DNA of 64,000 nucleotides, taken from positions 2,914,001 through 2,978,000 of the forward strand of contig OW818685.1 in NCBI GenBank assembly GCA_942493245.1, in the 5' to 3' direction. This document shows, in pieces, positions 27,501 through 35,298 of this stretch (the stretch's first letter is position 1; each line of letters opens with the position of its first letter). Source of the DNA: DAOPYU01 sp942493245. GTDB lineage: Bacteria > Sumerlaeota > Sumerlaeia > UBA8349. Made by a program: the position numbers and the translations under genes. The notes under the pieces were generated by a model. The model searched no databases, was not told the DNA's origin, and saw nothing but the letters and a program-made list of their open reading frames with translations.

Positions 27501-30500
27501 TTGCGCCAGACGATGCAGTTCGTCACCGTGCCGTAGTTGAAAATCCCGCCGCCGTAGCTGTTGGAGCCAGTTGCGGAGTTGCCCGTCACTGTACAGTTTG
27601 TCACCGTGCTGGAGTAGGCATTGTAAATCCCACCGCCGGAGCTGTTGAAGCCCGTTGCGGAGTTCCCCGTCATAGTACAGTTCGTCACCGTGCCAAACAT
27701 GTTGAAAATCCCGCCACCGAAACTGTGAGAGCCAGTTGCGGAGTTGCTCGTCATAGTGCAGTTTATCACTGTGCCGTAGTAATTGTAAATTCCACCTCCG
27801 GAGCCAGTTACGGAGTTGCTCGTCATAGTACAGTTCGTCACCGTGCCAAACATGTTGTAAATCCCGCCGCCATCTTTAGATGCATTCGTACCAGATCCAT
27901 TTTGAATCCACAGACCATCGAGAAAACCGTAATTTGTGACGCAACGATACGCGTCTTCTCCATCCACTACGGTTTTGAAAAGCGTCACATCTCGCGCATC
28001 GGGATTGGAAATATTGCCCGACCATCCACCGATCAGGCTGGCTCGGCCTGGTAAAGCGACTTCTCGTCCCTCACGGTACGTTCCCGCCGCGACCCGAATT
28101 TCATAGAAATCGTAGTCAGTCTGAACCACTTGGGTCGCGCTGGTGATCGTCTGAAACGCATGGGCCCAATCCTGTCCCGTGGAACCGTCGCCAAATGGCG
28201 AGACGAAAAGCGTCACTGGTGGAGATGGAATCCCTGGCGTCCAAGCATCGGGGCTTTCGTAGGCCCCCATGTCCACCAATCCGTCACCTCCTGGACGAGG
28301 ATTACCGGCCAGATCGGTCGCCGGAAGGTTTTGGGTTGTTGTGGTTCCGGCGTCAATACAGGGCGAATTGGCCAACAAGCGCAGATCCCACTTCTGCGGG
28401 TCGTCGCCCACCGTGGAAACAAATCGCGGGTTGGCCCGCAGATTATGGTTAGCGTCCGTGGCTTCGCCAAAGCAGGAATAGGTGACGTCGGCGAGGAAAC
28501 CCACCATGTCGGAGGTATCATTACGCCAGACAATCGAATTGGTTACTGTGCCGGAATTGTAAATCCCGCCGCCGTAGCTGTTGGAGCCAGTTGCGGAGTT
28601 CTCCGTCACCGTGCAGTTCGTCACCGTACCAGAGTAATTGTAAATTCCGCCGCCGGAGCCAGTTGCGGAATTCCCCGCCACTGTGCAGTTTGTCACTGTG
28701 CGGTAGTAATTGTAAATTCCACCGCCTTGCTTTGCGGAGTTCCCCGTCACTGTACAGTTCGTCACCGTGCTGGAGTGGGGGGCGTTGTAAATCCCGCCTC
28801 CTCCTCGGTATGCGGAGTTTCCCGTCACCGTGCAGTTTGTCACCATGCCCCAGTTGTAAATCCCGCCGCCGCCTTGGTATGCGGAGTTTCTCGTCACCGT
28901 GCAGTTCGTCACCGTCCCGTCGTTGTAAATCCCGCCGCCGTCCATTTTTACTGCGTTCCCTGTCACCCGGCAATTGGTCACAGCACCTTGGGGGGCGTTG
29001 AAAATCCCGGCACCGACGATTGCGGAGTTGCTAGTCATAGTGCAGTTCCTTACCGTACTGGAGTAGGCGTTGTAAATCCCGCCGCCGCCTTGGTATGCGG
29101 AGTTGCTCGTCATAGTGCAGTTTGTCACTGTGCCTGAGTTGTAAATCCCGCCGCCGAAACCGTTCGTGGTAGATCCATTCTGAACCCACAGTCCATCGAG
29201 AAGGCCGTAATTCCAAACGCAGCGATACGCGTTCTCTCCATCCACCACGGTTTTATAGACCGTCACATCCCGCTCCCCAGGATTGGAAATATTGCCCGAC
29301 CATCCGCCGATGAGGTTTGCCCGGCCAGGCAAAACGATTTCACGCCCCTCACGGTACGTCCCCGCCGCCACACGGATTTCATAGAGATCGTCATTCGATT
29401 GAATAGATTGAGTTGCACTGGTGATGGTCTGAAACGCATGGGTCCAATCCTGACCCGTGGAACCATTGCCCGAGGGTGAGACGAAAAGCGTCACTGGCGG
29501 GGCGGGTTGCCTTGGAGTCCAAGCATCGGGACTTTCATAGACGCCCATGTCCACCAACCCATCGTCACCGGGACGAGGATTGCCTGCCAGATCAGTCGTT
29601 GGCAGATTTTGGGTTGCCGTGGTTCCGGCGTCAATACAAGGTGAATCGACCTGCAGATGCAAATCCCACAGTAGCGGGTCATTACCCGATGTAGAAACGA
29701 ACCGCGGATTCATCCGCAGATTGTATTTGGTGTTCTCAGTCGAGGCCTCGCCAAAGCAGGAATAGGTGACCCAATCAAGGTAACCCACAATGTCGGAGGT
29801 GCCATTGCGCCAGACAATGCAGTTGGTCACCGTACTGGAATCGGCGTTGTAAATCCCGCCACCGGAGACGTGAGTGCCCGTTGCGGAATTTCCCGTCACC
29901 GTGCAGTTCGTCACCGTGCCGTGGTAATTGTTGTAAATCCCGCCACCGGAATAGCCCGTTGTGGAATTTCCTGTCACCGTGCAGTTCGTCACCATGCCGC
30001 CAGAGTTGTAAATCCCGCCACCGGAATAGCCCGTTGTGGAATTTCCTGTCACTGTGCAGTTCGTCACTGTACCGGAATTGTTTATCCCGCCGCCGGAGTC
30101 ATCGGAATTCCCGTTTTGCACAGTAAAACCATATAGACAACCGTAATTCTTAATGCAACGATATGCATTTCCCCCATCCACCACGGTCTTAAAAAGCGCC
30201 ACGTCCCACTCATTGGGGTTGGAAACATTCCCCGACCATCCACCAATCAGGCTGACTCGGCCAGGCAAAACGACTTCACACCCCTCGTGGTAAGTCCCCG
30301 CAGCTACACGGATTTCATAGAAATCGTAGTCAGTCTGAACCACTTGGGTCGCGCTGGTGATCGTCTGAAACGCATGGGCCCAATCCTGTCCCGTGGAACC
30401 GTCGCCCTGGGGTGAAACGAAAAGCACCACTGGTGGAGCTGGAATCCCTGGCGTCCAAGCATCGGGGCTTTCGTAGGCCCCCATGTCCACCAATCCGTCA

Positions 30501-31612
30501 CCTCCTGGACGAGGATTACCGGCCAGATCGGTCGCCGGAAGGTTTTGGGTTGTTGTGGTTCCGGCGTCAATACAGGGAGAATTGGCCGACAAGCGCAGAT
30601 CCCACTTCTGCGGGTCGTCGCCCACCGTGGAGACAAATCGCGGGTTGGCCCGCAGATTCTGCTCGGTGTTTTCAGCCGTGGCCTCGCCAAAGCAGGAATA
30701 GGTGACCTCGGCGAGGGAACCCGCAATGTCAGAGGTATCATTACGCCAGACAATCGAGTTGGTCACCGTACCATCGTTGTAAATCCCGCCGCCACCGTAA
30801 GAGCCGGTTGCGGAGTTTCCCGTCACTGTACAGTTCATCACCGTACCGGAGTTGGAAATCCCACCGCCGCTGCCATTTGCGGAGTTCGCCGTCACCGTGC
30901 AGTTGGTCACCGTCCCGTAGTTGTAAATCCCGCCGCCGCTGCTGTTGGTGCCAGTTGCAGAGTTCCCCATCACCGTGCAATTCGTCGCCGTACCTTCGTT
31001 GTAAATCCCGCCGCCACCGTTAGAGCCAGTTGTGGAATTTCCCGTCACCGTGCAGTTGGTCACCGTGCCGGAATTGTAAATCCCGCCGCCGTTGCTGGCT
31101 GCGGAGTTTCCTGTTACCGTGCAATTCGTCACCGTACCGTTGTTGTAAATCCCGCCGCCTCTGCCGTTTTGTACGGTAAAACCGTCCAGAAAACCCACAT
31201 TTTTCACCCCCTGGCGACTTCCCTGTCCGTCAATGACCGTTTGATTCGCGGTTGGATTTCGATCCGTCAGTACGGTTTCCGTCCCGGTGAACCCACCATA
31301 GACCTGGACTTGAGATGGGATGCTGACAACCTGGGTTCCCGTACTGACATAGGTCCCAGCAGCCACCCATACTTCACCGCCCTCCGAGGCTGCTGCGTTC
31401 ACAGCGTCTTGCAGGGTTCCGAGCGTTTTCTCCCAGGAAGAACCGTCGCCTCCCGCAGCCGCGTCGGATTTTACCCGATAGACCGATGCAGCCTGCGCAT
31501 GCGCAATACCAAACAGAAAGACTCCCCACGCGATCAGGAACAGAACCCTCTTATGACACCGCTTCCAAGCAACCGTTAATTCTTTATCACCCATGGCTCT
31601 CTCTATTCTCAT
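24575..31612 (-). CDS. Giant secreted multidomain protein 3 (about 2345 aa): GGGIYN beta-helix arrays, InlB-type repeats, FN3, shared C-terminal domain
   Basis: I chose the ATG at 31612 (MRIERAMGDKEL) because it aligns with the start and leader of giant gene 1; an in-frame GTG at 31633 would add seven residues. A signal peptide (VLFLIAWGVFLFGIAHAQA) is followed by four large blocks. Each has an SPxGxGSTGQDW...AGTYREGRE...LIGGWSG lead-in and many about 20-residue units of the type GGGIYNSGTVTNCTVTGNSA, a polymorphic right-handed beta-helix. Each block ends in an IDAGT...LPATDLAGNPRPG...MGAYE motif. Then come six InlB-type repeats, an FN3 domain and the about 360-residue C-terminal domain shared with giant protein 1 (GDVKTLAFDVP, LGAVGSLPKVVAEV). 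It has no enzymatic domain. Probably an extended surface adhesin or carbohydrate-binding fibre; inference only. Confidence 0.9.
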   Translation of the reverse strand: MRIERAMGDKELTVAWKRCHKRVLFLIAWGVFLFGIAHAQAASVYRVKSDAAAGGDGSSWEKTLGTLQDAVNAAASEGGEVWVAAGTYVSTGTQVVSIPSQVQVYGGFTGTETVLTDRNPTANQTVIDGQGSRQGVKNVGFLDGFTVQNGRGGGIYNNGTVTNCTVTGNSAASNGGGIYNSGTVTNCTVTGNSTTGSNGGGGIYNEGTATNCTVMGNSATGTNSSGGGIYNYGTVTNCTVTANSANGSGGGISNSGTVMNCTVTGNSATGSYGGGGIYNDGTVTNSIVWRNDTSDIAGSLAEVTYSCFGEATAENTEQNLRANPRFVSTVGDDPQKWDLRLSANSPCIDAGTTTTQNLPATDLAGNPRPGGDGLVDMGAYESPDAWTPGIPAPPVVLFVSPQGDGSTGQDWAHAFQTITSATQVVQTDYDFYEIRVAAGTYHEGCEVVLPGRVSLIGGWSGNVSNPNEWDVALFKTVVDGGNAYRCIKNYGCLYGFTVQNGNSDDSGGGINNSGTVTNCTVTGNSTTGYSGGGIYNSGGMVTNCTVTGNSTTGYSGGGIYNNYHGTVTNCTVTGNSATGTHVSGGGIYNADSSTVTNCIVWRNGTSDIVGYLDWVTYSCFGEASTENTKYNLRMNPRFVSTSGNDPLLWDLHLQVDSPCIDAGTTATQNLPTTDLAGNPRPGDDGLVDMGVYESPDAWTPRQPAPPVTLFVSPSGNGSTGQDWTHAFQTITSATQSIQSNDDLYEIRVAAGTYREGREIVLPGRANLIGGWSGNISNPGERDVTVYKTVVDGENAYRCVWNYGLLDGLWVQNGSTTNGFGGGIYNSGTVTNCTMTSNSAYQGGGGIYNAYSSTVRNCTMTSNSAIVGAGIFNAPQGAVTNCRVTGNAVKMDGGGIYNDGTVTNCTVTRNSAYQGGGGIYNWGMVTNCTVTGNSAYRGGGGIYNAPHSSTVTNCTVTGNSAKQGGGIYNYYRTVTNCTVAGNSATGSGGGIYNYSGTVTNCTVTENSATGSNSYGGGIYNSGTVTNSIVWRNDTSDMVGFLADVTYSCFGEATDANHNLRANPRFVSTVGDDPQKWDLRLLANSPCIDAGTTTTQNLPATDLAGNPRPGGDGLVDMGAYESPDAWTPGIPSPPVTLFVSPFGDGSTGQDWAHAFQTITSATQVVQTDYDFYEIRVAAGTYREGREVALPGRASLIGGWSGNISNPDARDVTLFKTVVDGEDAYRCVTNYGFLDGLWIQNGSGTNASKDGGGIYNMFGTVTNCTMTSNSVTGSGGGIYNYYGTVINCTMTSNSATGSHSFGGGIFNMFGTVTNCTMTGNSATGFNSSGGGIYNAYSSTVTNCTVTGNSATGSNSYGGGIFNYGTVTNCIVWRNSVSDVEGDLSGVSYSCFGESTGGNHTTSADPKFVSMTDANPLTWDLRLQASSPCIDAGTMAVPNLPAIDLLGNPRAQGEGVDMGAYETQTQLSLMVETNPVNICTVSQVPDQATYMYGTTVTLTAIPKDGYHFTGWTGNVNGSMNPLIVTMDSTKTLTANFTINEYSLTATAENGSVAKSPDQATYTHGTTARLTATPAAGYHFISWSGATTSTANPLDTVMDSTKTLTANFAINEYALTVEAEYGSVAKSPEQVAYAHGTTVTLTATPSTGYHFTGWSGATTSTLSPLDLVMDSTKTLTANFALNEYALVVEAAHGSVANYPTQVAYAHGTTVTLTATPATGYHFTGWSGATTSTLNPFVVVMDSTKTLTAHFSINEYALTVTSDPPHSGTVAKSPEQVAYAHGTTVTLTATPSTGYHFTGWNGATTSTLNPLDLVMDSTKTLTANFALNEYALVVEAVHGSVTKSPDQASYTHGTTVTLTATPAVGYYFTGWSGSTTSTLNPLVMTLDSTKTLAANFEFSAPASVTAVGNTYRVLVNWSPLINARGYVLERMASTSNTSPVIWTLGSVTEFADDIAVPGVVYSYRVAALDDAGNSGTPSEAVTASVTPEAGVAVNYKVTAKGYSLVRDKANNLTFTGSVPGTIKIMRLKTVPSNTVDDPAQGIYYLASLDQVPTLKINGDVKTLAFDVPAYSLDASGSVMSVSAKSVMFLKAREFGAISIMATKPSEQGLYARTFIEMTGTSSVPVTIKVAGAVVEAIGSTTGVGQPVKLLSVASKSYKNEVGFKKTSLGAVGSLPKVVAEVAGTPAPQSEATPCSIQGSMLKSVTVSGGPIVADEMIGLIDKVTVAGGNLRCGLIQSGKDLVLLQATAKKGVGGAVGTAGKPGQMTVQAQPNSKSMAIAKVSGQTGVSGIFHAGYDATTGNPNYKGGIAILQTKAPYVVEGAAFLDPALVTKMKVLPKTPAQQIEINPAFP
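28101..28550 (-). repeat. Near-identical block duplicated 2214 bp away (30315-30760)
   Basis: About 450 bp within giant gene 3 recurs with very few differences, offset by 2214 bp (738 codons, in frame). It covers the GSTGQDWAHAFQTITSATQ lead-in and following beta-helix start. Flanking homologous blocks (for example 29350-29780) are clearly more diverged, so this pair looks like a recent duplication or gene conversion. Confidence 0.8.
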
Positions 31613-31670
31613 TCCTGTGTTCTCCCCAACCACACGAATTTATGTCCCTCATTTTCTAAAACTACGAGGT

Positions 31671-31699
31671 ATAGTATGACTTTCCGTAGATTGAGTCCA
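31671..31699 (-). promoter_or_regulatory. Predicted promoter of giant gene 3, conserved with giant gene 1
   Basis: Minus-strand TGGACT, 17 bases, TACTAT, aligned with TAGACT-17-TAGCAT before giant gene 1. About 60 bases separate the -10 box from the chosen ATG, and the leaders are similar. Confidence 0.55.
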
Positions 31700-31732
31700 C
31701 CCAAAAACATGACGAGACGAGTGATGATGTCT

Positions 31733-31772
31733 AGACCGGGCACCGGTCTTTCGAGAACCGGCACCCGGGTCT
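31733..31772 (-). terminator. Strong hairpin at end of the small-gene operon
   Basis: Minus-strand GACCCGGGTGCCGGTT / ACCGGTGCCCGGTC inverted repeat with an 8-base loop, just after the stop of the 59-aa gene. No T-run follows, so it may protect the 3' end of the transcript or act as a weak terminator. Confidence 0.5.
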
Positions 31773-31785
31773 TGGAGTGGGAGGA

Positions 31786-31965
31786 CTACTTGCGGCTGGC
31801 CTGTAGGATGTCCATGAGGCTGATAGTGCCATCCGGTGGCTTGGCCTCACCCTCGGAGCGGTTGGCTTCGGCGTGGGCCTTGATGCGCTCCATCGCTTGT
31901 CGGTTTTCGTCTTGCTTCTTCCGCCGGACAGTTTCCGCTTCGTGGAACATCTGGCTGAACTTCAT
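31786..31965 (-). CDS. Small charged protein, 59 aa, unknown function
   Basis: MKFSQMFHEAETVRRKKQ... to ...ISLMDILQASRK. The ATG overlaps the stop of the previous gene (ATGA) and a GGAGGAAGAAT ribosome site lies inside that gene, so it is translationally coupled. It is mostly helical and highly charged in its first 40 residues. It is the last gene of the leftward ArdC operon. Not recognised. Confidence 0.6.
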   Translation of the reverse strand: MKFSQMFHEAETVRRKKQDENRQAMERIKAHAEANRSEGEAKPPDGTISLMDILQASRK

Positions 31966-32165
31966 GATTCTTCCTCCATCACGTCTTCCCAGGCGGACAG
32001 GAAGTCCTCAAGGATTTCACCTGTCTCGTCCATTTCTTCAATCTGCTCGATCTCGGTTAACACGTCGCAGGCCTCGTTTCCTTGCAGGAAAACGCTGTGG
32101 CCTGTGACCGTGTTGCGGATCTCCAGGCCGCCGATTCTGGGATGCTCGATGTAGTCGTACCTCAT
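31962..32165 (-). CDS. Small acidic protein, 67 aa, unknown function
   Basis: Starts MRYDYIEHPRIGGLEIRNT at an ATGA overlap with the ArdC stop and ends in a very acidic tail (SAWEDVMEEES). A longer upstream reading in this frame runs through the ArdC coding sequence and is rejected. Acidic small proteins beside antirestriction genes are sometimes DNA mimics, but nothing specific supports that here. Confidence 0.6.
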   Translation of the reverse strand: MRYDYIEHPRIGGLEIRNTVTGHSVFLQGNEACDVLTEIEQIEEMDETGEILEDFLSAWEDVMEEES

Positions 32166-33037
32166 GCGGCTTCCTCCTCCTCGACGCTCTTCACACCGGA
32201 GATGTAGTCCACGGCCTTCTGTGCCTGGGACGCTGCGGAGACCAGGAGGCTGGGGGATTGCTTGATGATCTTGAGCCAGTTCTGAAGGTACGCGGCGGCG
32301 TTGGGCAGGATCGGCTGTTCGATGCCGCACCGGGCAGAGAGGAACGCCGCACCGAGTTCGGCCACCAGTTCCTCCTTGCCGTAGTCTTCACTCCCGAACG
32401 CGTTGCGCGCCATCACCCCCGGACGGTTCAGGCGCGTGGCGTGGCCGGTCGAATGAACCAGTTCGTGAAACAGCGTCGTGTGGTACTCCTCGCTGTTTTC
32501 AAACCGCTCGATGGGGGGAATGAGGACCCGGTCCTTGCCGGGCGAGTAACAGGGCTGGTCCCCCTGGTGCAGGATCGACGGCGGATTCGGCATTCCCGCC
32601 ACGATCCCTTCCGCCACCTCGACCGGCGTGTTGGGGCGCGTCTCCGGCGGCGGCAGCGGAAGCAGGTCGCACCCTTCGGTCTGCTCGACGTTGAACACGT
32701 GGTAGTACCGGAGGAAACTGTACCAACTCTTCCGCTCGGTTTCCTCTGACTCCTCTTCCTTCTTCACCTGCTTGGCGAACACAATCGGGGTTCCGTGTTC
32801 GCCCTTCTTCACGTGTCCCCCCAGGTCCTTCACCTGTTTGAAGGTCACCCACCGGGGATCGGTGTAATCATTCAGGGAAAGCAGAATGGTGTTGATGCCC
32901 GTGTAGCGGCGGTTGGTGGCGCCGTTGCGGGCCACGCCCCATTTCCGGGTGAACCACGTCTTCCTCCACGGGATCGTTCCCGCCTCCATCAGGCGGATGA
33001 TTTCCTGCAGGCATTTCTCGACGGCTGCGTTACTCAT
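32162..33037 (-). CDS. ardC: ArdC-type antirestriction protein with zincin-like metallopeptidase domain
   Basis: 291 aa from MSNAAVEKCLQEI, preceded by GTGAGGTGTGTC. Residues about 1-140 match the ArdC N-terminal ssDNA-binding domain (IPWRKTW, YTGINTILL, WVTFKQVKDLGG, KKGEHGTPIVF). The C-terminal half is a zincin with HELVHSTGH at about residue 192 and a downstream Glu in EELVAELGAAFL. ArdC proteins of plasmids and conjugative elements protect incoming single-stranded DNA from restriction. Its presence supports an element that moves between cells. It is followed by two overlapping small genes. The frame opens further upstream but lacks a ribosome site there. Confidence 0.9.
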   Translation of the reverse strand: MSNAAVEKCLQEIIRLMEAGTIPWRKTWFTRKWGVARNGATNRRYTGINTILLSLNDYTDPRWVTFKQVKDLGGHVKKGEHGTPIVFAKQVKKEEESEETERKSWYSFLRYYHVFNVEQTEGCDLLPLPPPETRPNTPVEVAEGIVAGMPNPPSILHQGDQPCYSPGKDRVLIPPIERFENSEEYHTTLFHELVHSTGHATRLNRPGVMARNAFGSEDYGKEELVAELGAAFLSARCGIEQPILPNAAAYLQNWLKIIKQSPSLLVSAASQAQKAVDYISGVKSVEEEEAA

Positions 33038-33094
33038 GACACACCTCACATATTCGGAGTTCTCAGGAGACCCGCTCAGGCGGATCAAAAAAAG

Positions 33095-33126
33095 CCCGCG
33101 AAGCGCTTTCAAACGCCTCGCGGGTC
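33095..33126 (-). terminator. Rho-independent terminator before ardC
   Basis: Minus-strand ACCCGCGAGGCG / CGCTTCGCGGGC stem followed by TTTTTTTG. It ends the small-gene cluster transcribed from the right. The same architecture is repeated at 34139-34174. Confidence 0.85.
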
Positions 33127-33149
33127 GGGTGTGAAAATGGGATTGAGAA

Positions 33150-33389
33150 TCAGGAGAGCGCGGTGTTGAAAAACTCGTCAAGCAGGCTGGTCGCCTGTCT
33201 TTCGTCCTCCAGCATCTCGGCTCCCTCAATCGCGTCAATCAGGGGCCAGGCTTCCGCACCTTCGAAGAACCAGTTCTCCTCGTCCGTCCAGACGCTGACT
33301 TCATCCTCGGAGTGGATGCGATAGCAGTACCTCCCGATCCGGTCCGGGTTGCCCAGTTCACTCATTTCGATGTCCTCGTCGTGAATCAT
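33150..33389 (-). CDS. Small acidic protein, 79 aa, unknown function
   Basis: MIHDEDIEMSELGNPDRIGR..., preceded by AAAGGAGAAGTAGC. Its ATG overlaps the stop of the previous gene (ATGA). It is rich in Asp/Glu and aromatic residues (VSVWTDEENWFFEGAEAW) and is the last gene before the terminator at 33095-33126. Not recognised. Confidence 0.6.
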   Translation of the reverse strand: MIHDEDIEMSELGNPDRIGRYCYRIHSEDEVSVWTDEENWFFEGAEAWPLIDAIEGAEMLEDERQATSLLDEFFNTALS

Positions 33390-33664
33390 GCTACTTCTCC
33401 TTTCAGTTGCCGTTTGAGTGTCGCGATGATCATATTCTGCTGCCTGATGTCTTCCTCCGCGGCCTCGTACCAGGTTTTCCACCGGTCCCGATCCACTTCC
33501 AGGCCGCGATTGAGATGGCTCAGGCCGTCCACCGCCACTTTGTAGTTCTGGGCGTAGAGCGCCAGGCATCCCAGAACCTCCGCCTGCTTCACCGGCGGGG
33601 CCTTGAGAAAGAATTCCAGTTGCTGGCGAAGGAAGGGATCACTGATGAAGGGATACGGTTTCAT
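33386..33664 (-). CDS. Hypothetical protein, 92 aa
   Basis: MKPYPFISDPFLRQQLEFFL...; mostly helical, with a coiled-coil-like end (WYEAAEEDIRQQNMIIATLK). It starts 26 bases inside the end of the upstream gene and is coupled to the downstream one by ATGA. It belongs to a run of four overlapping small genes. Not recognised. Confidence 0.6.
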   Translation of the reverse strand: MKPYPFISDPFLRQQLEFFLKAPPVKQAEVLGCLALYAQNYKVAVDGLSHLNRGLEVDRDRWKTWYEAAEEDIRQQNMIIATLKRQLKGEVA

Positions 33665-33848
33665 CTTTCGCCCTCCTGATCCACTCGATCTGTTCCGGCG
33701 TCCACTTCTCGGGTGTCCGCAATACCCGGCGAACGTGCTCCAGCTCGCGAGCCAGTACCTGATCCTGCCGGATCACCGCCTGCCACCGGGTTTCAGTCAA
33801 CCAGATCGAGACGGCCCGATGCTCGTCCGGGGTGAGTTCCATTGTCAT
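33639..33848 (-). CDS. Hypothetical protein, 69 aa
   Basis: MTMELTPDEHRAVSIWLTET..., preceded by AAAGGAGACCCGC. Helical, with a WTPEQIEWIRRAKDE motif near the end. An alternative start is the next Met (33842). ATGA overlap with the upstream gene. Not recognised. Confidence 0.58.
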   Translation of the reverse strand: MTMELTPDEHRAVSIWLTETRWQAVIRQDQVLARELEHVRRVLRTPEKWTPEQIEWIRRAKDETVSLHQ

Positions 33849-34081
33849 GCTGCGGGTCTCCTTTCGCACAATCTCGCAAAATACCGGGGCGCCTTGATGT
33901 CCTCGGGCTTCCATACCGGGTTGGCGTTCAGGCGTCTCACAATCGCCTGCGCCTCGCCACCGGGTATTCCCACCAGCCAGGTATGGGATTGGCGGTCGTA
34001 GACGGTCTCGTCCATTTCCAGGACAAACCCACAGGACTTGTAGGTTCGATGGACCTTCACCACATAGAAGTTCGATCTCAT
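33845..34081 (-). CDS. Hypothetical protein, 78 aa
   Basis: Start chosen at MRSNFYVVKVHRTYKSCG because GGAGG lies 8 bases upstream; an in-frame ATG at 34096 overlaps that site. Beta-rich first half, then WLVGIPGGEAQAIVRRLNAN. First gene of a four-gene overlapping run ending at 33150. Not recognised. Confidence 0.58.
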   Translation of the reverse strand: MRSNFYVVKVHRTYKSCGFVLEMDETVYDRQSHTWLVGIPGGEAQAIVRRLNANPVWKPEDIKAPRYFARLCERRPAA

Positions 34082-34138
34082 TGCGTGTGCCTCCATATTC
34101 GAAGAAATGTTTTCCAGCCCATGGCCGGATCAAAAAGA

Positions 34139-34174
34139 AAGCCCGTGAAACGGTCTGGGCCGCCTCACGGGCTT
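34139..34174 (-). terminator. Rho-independent terminator
   Basis: Minus-strand AAGCCCGTGAGGCG / CGTTTCACGGGCTT stem followed by TCTTTTTG. Resembles the terminator at 33095-33126 in both sequence and position. Confidence 0.85.
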
Positions 34175-34271
34175 GAAGACAAAAATGGGGGGGGCTATTT
34201 TTTCATCATCTGCCTTTCCCAGTAGTCGGGAAGGGAATTGTTCATATCGGGAACTCCATCAGGGACATGGG

Positions 34272-34598
34272 TCAATCCTCCATTTTGAATTTTTCGCGGG
34301 CCTCTTCAGCCTTTTTCTTCAGGAAACTGAAGTGCTGCGCCAGGTTGTTGTAGCGGCGCCAGCGGTCCAGATCGTCTGCCGGTGGAAGCCGCGTTCCTTC
34401 TCCGTCATACACCTTGTCCTTCCCGTGGATGTGGTAAAGGTGGTCGAACCGGTCTGGTGGCAGGTCAAGCCGGAGAATGCCCAATACAAGGTTTACCAGG
34501 CGCCAGGATTCCCATTGGGCTTTCGCGTGAAAGGTGATAATCGGGACGCTTCTTCCTTCCTGGTTACGCGCAACCAGTTTGTGTGGCTTGTTTCGCAT
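34272..34598 (-). CDS. Hypothetical protein, 108 aa
   Basis: MRNKPHKLVARNQEGRSVPI...; AAAGGATTGAGCC precedes the ATG. The last 40 residues are strongly helical and charged (YNNLAQHFSFLKKKAEEARE). It begins 3 bases after the stop of the 32-aa gene. The 34175-34271 tail holds only very short frames. Not recognised. Confidence 0.6.
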   Translation of the reverse strand: MRNKPHKLVARNQEGRSVPIITFHAKAQWESWRLVNLVLGILRLDLPPDRFDHLYHIHGKDKVYDGEGTRLPPADDLDRWRRYNNLAQHFSFLKKKAEEAREKFKMED

Positions 34599-34601
34599 GG
34601 C

Positions 34602-34700
34602 TCAATCCTTTCTCTCCCGCCAGAGGTCGTCCAGCAGGAGAGCAAGTAGGTCTTCATCCTCGACCAGGTCGAGGTCGGCGTAGAGTTCGTCAAGGGTCAT
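34602..34700 (-). CDS. Very small acidic protein, 32 aa
   Basis: MTLDELYADLDLVEDEDLLA then LLLDDLWRERKD. ATGA overlap with the upstream gene and GGAG 9 bases before the ATG. Thirteen acidic residues and regularly spaced leucines suggest one amphipathic helix. Its tight coupling on both sides supports it despite the size. Confidence 0.45.
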   Translation of the reverse strand: MTLDELYADLDLVEDEDLLALLLDDLWRERKD

Positions 34701-35062
34701 GAGATGTACTCCATCGCCGCCTTACGCGCCAGTTCCACTCGGCGACGGGCAGGCATATGAGGATGGTCGCGCCGAAATCGGGCGTAGTAGTGACAGGCGG
34801 ATTCCCGGAAAAGATCCCAAACATGGGAAACGGATTCCGGAGTGCCGAAGAGAGGCCGGTAAACCAGGACATAATACCGGACTTCATCAACGAAAACGTC
34901 AGATCCTGTCTTTTGCCAGATCACCAGGCGCGGGCCCCCGCCTTTCTGCTGGCGAATCGAGACTTCGAATCTCCCGGTGTGGCGCAGGGTTTCCACTATC
35001 GGACCGATAGACTGTTCAAAGACAGTCGCGGCCCCGTAATTGTCCGCTTTGAGTAGAATCAT
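34697..35062 (-). CDS. Hypothetical protein, 121 aa
   Basis: MILLKADNYGAATVFEQSIG..., preceded by GGAGGAACTGAA. Start chosen at the ATGA overlap with the upstream gene; the longer reading is Arg/Gly-rich shadow sequence. Beta-alpha-beta-like first half, helical C-terminus (FRRDHPHMPARRRVELARKA). Not recognised. Confidence 0.6.
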   Translation of the reverse strand: MILLKADNYGAATVFEQSIGPIVETLRHTGRFEVSIRQQKGGGPRLVIWQKTGSDVFVDEVRYYVLVYRPLFGTPESVSHVWDLFRESACHYYARFRRDHPHMPARRRVELARKAAMEYIS

Positions 35063-35286
35063 TTCAGTTCCTCCAGAAGGGAGCCAAAATCCTCCCTGTC
35101 TTCTCCAGATGCAACCCACGTGCGATCCACCACGTCCCAATCCTCTGGAGTTCGCCCGTCCGGGCTGTCCCATTCGACGATGTGCGTGTGCCCGGTAGGA
35201 GTCCAGGCCAACGCCCGAAACACGCCACGCCTCCAGATCGGGCCGTGCGTGACGTGTTTGGGATGGCGCTTCGAGTTCACGATCAT
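35059..35286 (-). CDS. Hypothetical protein, 75 aa
   Basis: MIVNSKRHPKHVTHGPIWRR..., with AAAGGAAACGGCC before the ATG. It carries an Asp/Trp-rich middle (EWDSPDGRTPEDWDVVDRTW). Lies 12 bases after the next upstream gene and overlaps the downstream one. Not recognised. Confidence 0.58.
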   Translation of the reverse strand: MIVNSKRHPKHVTHGPIWRRGVFRALAWTPTGHTHIVEWDSPDGRTPEDWDVVDRTWVASGEDREDFGSLLEELK

Positions 35287-35298
35287 GGCCGTTTCCTT

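Noticed and set aside
27530..31170. CRISPR-like array of about 63-bp repeats
   Set aside because: The repeats are continuous coding units of the GGGIYN beta-helix in giant gene 3, with no spacers and no cas genes.
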